A stretch of 11,134 bases of DNA from Burkholderiales bacterium. Its GTDB lineage: Bacteria; Pseudomonadota; Gammaproteobacteria; Burkholderiales; JAEUMW01. The notes beneath the pieces are model-generated. The model did not search any database. It had not been told where the DNA came from and saw nothing but the letters and a program-made list of their open reading frames with translations. Of this stretch, positions 7,823 to 11,134 are shown piece by piece. How positions within the stretch are numbered: position 1 is the stretch's first letter; each line of letters begins with the position of its first letter. The position numbers were made by a program, and so were the translations under genes. The stretch lies in contig JAEUMX010000272.1 in NCBI GenBank assembly GCA_016791285.1, positions 1-11,134 of the forward strand, in the 5' to 3' direction.

Positions 7823-9235
7823 TTACGGTCGTTGATACACCCACCTGAGCAGCGCATCCTGCAGCCCCCCGGCTGCGGCATTGGCGCCGGGGTAGTTGAC
7901 GATGCAGACCACGACCATGCGGCGCCCCTGTGCGTCGAGAACATAGCCAGCGATACTCTTCACGGCGTCCAGGGAGCCAGTCTTGATGTGCGCCTGCCCC
8001 GCGATAGCCGCCTCCCGCAGCCGCTTGCGCATCGTGCCGTCCACCGCCGTCAACGGCAGCGAAGCCATGAGCTCGGGCATGACCGGGCTCCGATAGGCCG
8101 CGGTGAGCAACTCGCCCAGGTGCCGCGCCGAAATGCGCTCGCTGCGCGACAACCCCGACCCGTTCTCCAGCACCAGCTCCGGAAAGACGAGCCCCTTGCG
8201 ATCGAGCCATTCCCGGACTGCGCGCGACGACTTCTCCCCCGTCCCCGGCGGGCCGAAGGTTTCGGCGCCGAGGGTGAGGTAGAGCTGCCTCGCCATGACG
8301 TTGTTGCTGTATTTGTTGATGTCCCGCACGAGGTCCGCGAGCGGCGGCGACTCCCATGTGAACACGAGCCGGGCATCGGGGCCCGCGCTGCCGTCGCGGA
8401 CGGTGCCTCCCAGGGTGCCGCCCAGTTCCTCCCAGAGATGCCGGAAGAGGGCGCCCGCGTAGGGTGCGTGGCGCAGCACGCTGAGATAGTAGCTGCGCTC
8501 ACCGCAGCTTAGCGCGAACGTGCCGCGGAAGCTCACGCGTGCCGTCTTCCCGTCGTCTGCGAGCTGCGGTGCGACGCGGGCACGCCAATCGCCGCAGGGA
8601 CCGTCGGTGACGGTGATCCGGTTCTCGACCCGCACGTTGGCAAGGGGCGGATCGACCAGCACCTTCACCGATCGCGCGCCAGGCTCCGGCAGGAACTGAA
8701 TCCGCAGCGCCTTGTAGTTGAGAAGCAGCGCGTCTGGACCGACGTTGTACGCGCGCGTCGGATCGCCGTCGAAGCGGCCTGGATCGACCTCCACGTCCTG
8801 GAAGGCACGACGGTCCAGAACGAGATCGCCGCGAACGTGCCGCAGTCCCCGGTTGCGGACCCCGCGCAGCAGGAGCCAGAGATTTTCGAGGGTAAGCTTC
8901 GGATCCCCGTTCCCCTGCAGCACCAGGTTGCCGGCCAGCGCGTTTCCCTGCAGCGCGCCGTCGGCCCAGGCCTCGGTCTTCCAGGTGAATGCCGGACCCA
9001 GCATCTCGAGGCCGGCGTAAGTGGTGAGCAGTTTCATCGTGGACGCCGGATTGAGCGCCCGCTCGGCCCCGGCGGCGAACACGACCCGCCCGCTGGCGGG
9101 ATCCTGGACGAAGATGCCCACGGCGTCCGCCGGCAGGCCTGCGGCTCGCGCCGCTTCCGCGACCGGAAACGCGTCCTGCGCGCTGACACACATCGGGAGT
9201 AGGAGCGACAACAGGACCAGCGTGCGCAGGGTCAT
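7823..9235 (-). CDS. dacB: D-alanyl-D-alanine carboxypeptidase/endopeptidase, PBP4 type (peptidase S13)
   Basis: This is a periplasmic penicillin-binding protein that trims D-Ala from peptidoglycan stem peptides and cleaves D-Ala-mDAP cross-links. From ATG 9235 it has 470 residues, matching the family length (about 477 in E. coli). A signal peptide is evident, MTLRTLVLLSLLLPMCVSA, with cleavage likely before QD. The catalytic triad of motifs is present: SxxK as STMK at 65-68, SxN as SNN at 310-312, and KTG at 418-420, followed by SLDAVKSIAGYV. The internal domains include LQGNGDPKLT (106-115), and C214 and C244 could form a disulphide. A GTG at 9262 is in frame and would add nine residues before the signal peptide; I prefer ATG because the signal peptide then has a normal n-region. 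It lies 28 bases after bioA on the same strand and is probably cotranscribed. The assignment is secure. Confidence 0.94.
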   Translation of the reverse strand: MTLRTLVLLSLLLPMCVSAQDAFPVAEAARAAGLPADAVGIFVQDPASGRVVFAAGAERALNPASTMKLLTTYAGLEMLGPAFTWKTEAWADGALQGNALAGNLVLQGNGDPKLTLENLWLLLRGVRNRGLRHVRGDLVLDRRAFQDVEVDPGRFDGDPTRAYNVGPDALLLNYKALRIQFLPEPGARSVKVLVDPPLANVRVENRITVTDGPCGDWRARVAPQLADDGKTARVSFRGTFALSCGERSYYLSVLRHAPYAGALFRHLWEELGGTLGGTVRDGSAGPDARLVFTWESPPLADLVRDINKYSNNVMARQLYLTLGAETFGPPGTGEKSSRAVREWLDRKGLVFPELVLENGSGLSRSERISARHLGELLTAAYRSPVMPELMASLPLTAVDGTMRKRLREAAIAGQAHIKTGSLDAVKSIAGYVLDAQGRRMVVVCIVNYPGANAAAGGLQDALLRWVYQRP

Positions 9236-9263
9236 CGTCCCGCCCGAGCCGTGCGCTCGCACG

Positions 9264-10613
9264 CTAGCCCGCGGCCGTGGCGGCCTCGAGCGCCTCCAGC
9301 GTGCGCTCGCAGAGCAGTGCGAGCTCCGCCTCGTCGATCACGTACGCAGGCATGAAATAAACGGTCGTGCCGATCGGCCGCAGCAGGAGCTCGCGCTGCA
9401 GCGCCTCCGCGCAAAAGCGCCGCGCGAATGCAGGGTCCTCGGTCACGACGTCGAACGCCCAGATCATGCCCGTGCTGCGAAAGTGCTGGACCCTGGGATG
9501 CGCGACGATCGGCTCGGTCAGCCGAGCCAGCGTTCGCGCCTTCGCCCGGTTCGCCTCGATCACGTCGTCGCGATCGAAGAGCTCGAGTGTCGCGAGCGCC
9601 GCGCTGCAGGCGAGCGGGTTCCCGGTGTAGGAGTGCGAGTGCAGGAAGCCGCGCGCGGTCTCGTCGGCGTAGAACGCGTCGTAGATCGCAGGCGTCGTAA
9701 GCACCACGGAAAGCGGCAGGTAACCGCCCGTGATCCCCTTCGAAAGGCACAGGAAATCGGGCACGATCCCGGCCTGCTCGCAGGCGAACAGAGTCCCGGT
9801 CCGTCCGAAGCCCACCGCGATCTCGTCCGCGATGAGATGCACGCCGTAGCGGTCGCACAGTGCGCGCGCCTGTCGCAGGTACTCGGGATGGTACATAGCC
9901 ATGCCGGCGGCGCACTGCACGAGCGGCTCGAGGATGAGCGCAGCGGTTTCGCGATGTCTCTGCTCCAGGCGCTGCTCCAGCGCTGCGGCGCAGGCAAGTG
10001 CATGATCCAGCGGCGACGTTCCGGCACGCGCGAGGCGCCAGTCCGGCGACGGCACGGTATCCGCCGCGCGCAGCAGCGCTGCATACGTGTCCCGAAACAG
10101 TGCCACGTCGGTGACCGACAAGGCGCCCAGAGTCTCGCCGTGATAGCTGTGCTCTAGGCTGATGAAGCGCGTCTTCTCCGGTACGCCCGTATTGCGCCAG
10201 AAGTGAAAACTCATCTTCAGCGCGACCTCGGTGGCCGACGCACCGTCGGAGGCGTAGAAGCAGTGGCCGAGGTCACCCGGAGCGAGCGAAGCGAGGCGCT
10301 CGGAAAGCTCCACCACCGGCGCGTGTGTGAAGCCGGCGAGCAGCACATGCTCGAGACGATCGAGCTGGGCCGCGATGCGTGCCTTGATGTGCGGATGCCC
10401 GTGACCAAAGAGATTGACCCACCACGAGCCGATCGCATCGAGGTAGCGCCGGCCGTCGAAGTCGTACAGCCACACACCCTGCGCGCGTGCGATCGGTATC
10501 AACGGCAGCCACTCGTGCTGCTTCATCTGCGTGCAGGGATGCCACACCGAGGCGAGCGAACGGCGCAGCCAGGCCTCGTTATCGAGGCTGCCGGGCGGCC
10601 ATGGCGATGACAT
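9264..10613 (-). CDS. bioA: Adenosylmethionine-8-amino-7-oxononanoate aminotransferase BioA
   Basis: BioA transfers an amino group from S-adenosylmethionine to 8-amino-7-oxononanoate (KAPA), giving 7,8-diaminononanoate (DAPA) in biotin synthesis. It is a fold-type I, class III PLP aminotransferase. From ATG 10613 it has 449 residues, slightly above the 429 of E. coli. BioA-type features include VWHPCTQM (23-30), IGSWWVNLFGHGHP (61-74), YHGETLGALSV (157-167), LIADEIAVGFGRTG (260-273, with the pyridine-binding D263), the PLP lysine K292 in LCLSKGITGG and YTGNPLAC (329-336). The paired Trp at 65-66 and the HP.TQM motif favour BioA over ornithine or GABA aminotransferases. The frame is open to a GTG at 10682, but the extra 23 residues look unlike the family and neither start has a clear ribosome binding site. 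No other bio gene is in the window. It is divergent from the right-edge gene and lies upstream of dacB. Confidence 0.94.
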   Translation of the reverse strand: MSSPWPPGSLDNEAWLRRSLASVWHPCTQMKQHEWLPLIPIARAQGVWLYDFDGRRYLDAIGSWWVNLFGHGHPHIKARIAAQLDRLEHVLLAGFTHAPVVELSERLASLAPGDLGHCFYASDGASATEVALKMSFHFWRNTGVPEKTRFISLEHSYHGETLGALSVTDVALFRDTYAALLRAADTVPSPDWRLARAGTSPLDHALACAAALEQRLEQRHRETAALILEPLVQCAAGMAMYHPEYLRQARALCDRYGVHLIADEIAVGFGRTGTLFACEQAGIVPDFLCLSKGITGGYLPLSVVLTTPAIYDAFYADETARGFLHSHSYTGNPLACSAALATLELFDRDDVIEANRAKARTLARLTEPIVAHPRVQHFRSTGMIWAFDVVTEDPAFARRFCAEALQRELLLRPIGTTVYFMPAYVIDEAELALLCERTLEALEAATAAG

Positions 10614-10658
10614 TGTCGGTACGAACGCTGGAGATGGCCGGCCGATGGTTTTCTGCAA

Positions 10659-10693
10659 GCGACTGCGGTGCTCGCAAGCCACGCCGCAGTCGC
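10659..10693. repeat. Inverted repeat / stem-loop in the bioA leader
   Basis: GCGACTGCGG (10659-10668) and CCGCAGTCGC (10684-10693) are perfect 10-base inverted repeats. A T-G pair and a G-C pair extend the stem to 12 bp around an 11-base loop. It lies 46 bases upstream of the bioA ATG at 10613, within the bioA-unknown gene intergenic region. It has no T-run on either strand. It could be a leader hairpin that affects bioA expression, or simply a strong GC dyad. Confidence 0.5.
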
Positions 10694-10708
10694 CGGCGCG
10701 GGATTCAA

Positions 10709-10720
10709 TTCGGCACCGAA
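10709..10720. promoter_or_regulatory. Candidate operator dyad TTCGG-CA-CCGAA
   Basis: Five-base arms TTCGG and CCGAA flank a two-base centre. The dyad sits just upstream of the extended -10 element at 10723-10731, where the -35/-10 spacer would be. Regulators of the MerR family bind dyads in that position, but no regulator gene is visible here and the arms are short. Confidence 0.22.
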
Positions 10721-10722
10721 CT

Positions 10723-10731
10723 TGCTAAAAT
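10723..10731 (+). promoter_or_regulatory. Predicted extended -10 promoter element of the right-edge gene
   Basis: TGCTAAAAT contains TAAAAT, matching TATAAT at five of six positions, with a TGn extension. No strong -35 element precedes it. Transcription would begin near 10738, about 32 bases before the GTG at 10770 and upstream of the GAGGAG ribosome binding site. Confidence 0.45.
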
Positions 10732-10756
10732 TGTTGCGAGTTTATCACGCTGCAGC

Positions 10757-10762
10757 GAGGAG
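10757..10762 (+). promoter_or_regulatory. Shine-Dalgarno GAGGAG deciding a GTG start
   Basis: GAGGAG lies seven bases before the GTG at 10770. It is the strongest ribosome binding site in the window and fixes the start of a gene that has no early ATG. Confidence 0.7.
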
Positions 10763-10769
10763 CCGAATC

Positions 10770-11134
10770 GTGGAAATCCTTGAGCGCATCGAATCACAGA
10801 TCGCCGCAAGCAAACTTCCATTGTTCGCCGTAACCGTCGCCGCGGTCCCTTGTCCCGATACCCCTGTCATCCTCACGCTGCACTGGCACGGCTTCCTGCG
10901 CGAGCGTCTCGCCGACCTGGAAGAAGCGCAGGCCGTCACCTACGTTCCGATTCCCAGTTCCGCCCTGCAGGTAAACGACCGCTGGACCGACCTCCTCGAT
11001 CTCGACCGTGCAGCGATGGAAGCAGGCTGGGAACTCGGTGCGTGGGATGTCGCACGCGCCGAGCGGCCTTCCTGCGCTCGCCCGGGTGCCGACTCGAGCG
11101 AGGCGATCGACTGCCTCAAAGCGTTCGGTGCGTT
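10770..11134 (+). CDS. Protein of unknown function (3' end cut by window edge)
   Basis: I do not recognise this protein. An open frame of 121 codons plus two bases runs from GTG 10770 to the window edge, preceded by GAGGAG at seven bases and by an extended -10 promoter. The N terminus begins MEILERIESQIAASKLPLF. There is no signal peptide and no transmembrane helix, so the visible part is probably cytoplasmic. Features that can be seen are a hydrophobic stretch with cysteine (AVTVAAVPCPDTP, 20-32), LTLHWHGFLRERLADLEEAQ (35-54), a PIPSSALQVNDRW segment (60-72), a Trp-rich acidic stretch (EAGWELGAWDV, 84-94), and two cysteines at 102 and 115. It is divergent from bioA, but nothing ties it to biotin. 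The codon use and start signals argue that the gene is real; the function cannot be inferred from this fragment. Confidence 0.75.
   Translation, partial: MEILERIESQIAASKLPLFAVTVAAVPCPDTPVILTLHWHGFLRERLADLEEAQAVTYVPIPSSALQVNDRWTDLLDLDRAAMEAGWELGAWDVARAERPSCARPGADSSEAIDCLKAFGA

Noticed and set aside
7696..7944. N-terminal extension of the small secreted protein up to 7944
   Set aside because: The extension overlaps the end of dacB in another frame and would bury the signal peptide. The ribosome binding site and promoter both point to the start at 7695.
9251..9311. Direct repeat GTGCGCTCGCA at 9251 and 9301, spaced 50 bases
   Set aside because: One copy is inside the bioA coding end and the other at the bioA-dacB junction. 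An 11-base match in GC-rich coding DNA with no further copies is likely chance.

Overview
The window looks like a chromosomal housekeeping segment from a high-GC, Gram-negative proteobacterium that makes ubiquinone. It is probably a betaproteobacterium or a related gammaproteobacterium; I infer this from GC-rich codon use, the UbiC/UbiA/UbiD route, a Kup transporter of about 634 residues and a secreted PBP4-type enzyme. I see no mobile element, CRISPR array, tRNA, rRNA or prophage gene. All seven recognised genes appear intact, except that kup is cut by the left edge. An unrecognised gene is cut by the right edge.

Layout from left to right. kup (minus strand, missing only about its last two codons) is divergent from recG (plus strand), with a 168-bp intergenic region. 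After recG comes a compact plus-strand cluster, ubiC-ubiA-ubiD. Its products carry out successive early steps of ubiquinone synthesis: chorismate to 4-hydroxybenzoate, prenylation of the ring, then decarboxylation. The stop of ubiC overlaps the start of ubiA by one base, and ubiD follows ubiA after 14 bases. A perfect GC-rich palindrome starts directly at the ubiD stop codon and separates it from a convergent minus-strand block. That block, in transcription order, is bioA (biotin synthesis), dacB (D-Ala-D-Ala carboxypeptidase/endopeptidase) and a small secreted protein. The small protein has its own promoter and a C-terminal beta-barrel-like signature. At the right, bioA is divergent from a plus-strand gene of unknown function that begins with GTG at 10770.

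The plus-strand ubi genes probably form one operon read from a promoter in the recG-ubiC gap, perhaps with read-through from recG. bioA and dacB are 28 bases apart and probably share a transcript. Three predicted promoters (kup, ubiC and the right-edge gene) have an extended TGn -10 element. No stretch over 300 bases lacks a gene.

I found no exciting undescribed system. The items most worth a second look are the small outer-membrane-like protein with its upstream dyad, the unknown gene at the right edge with its promoter dyad, and a stable hairpin in the bioA leader.
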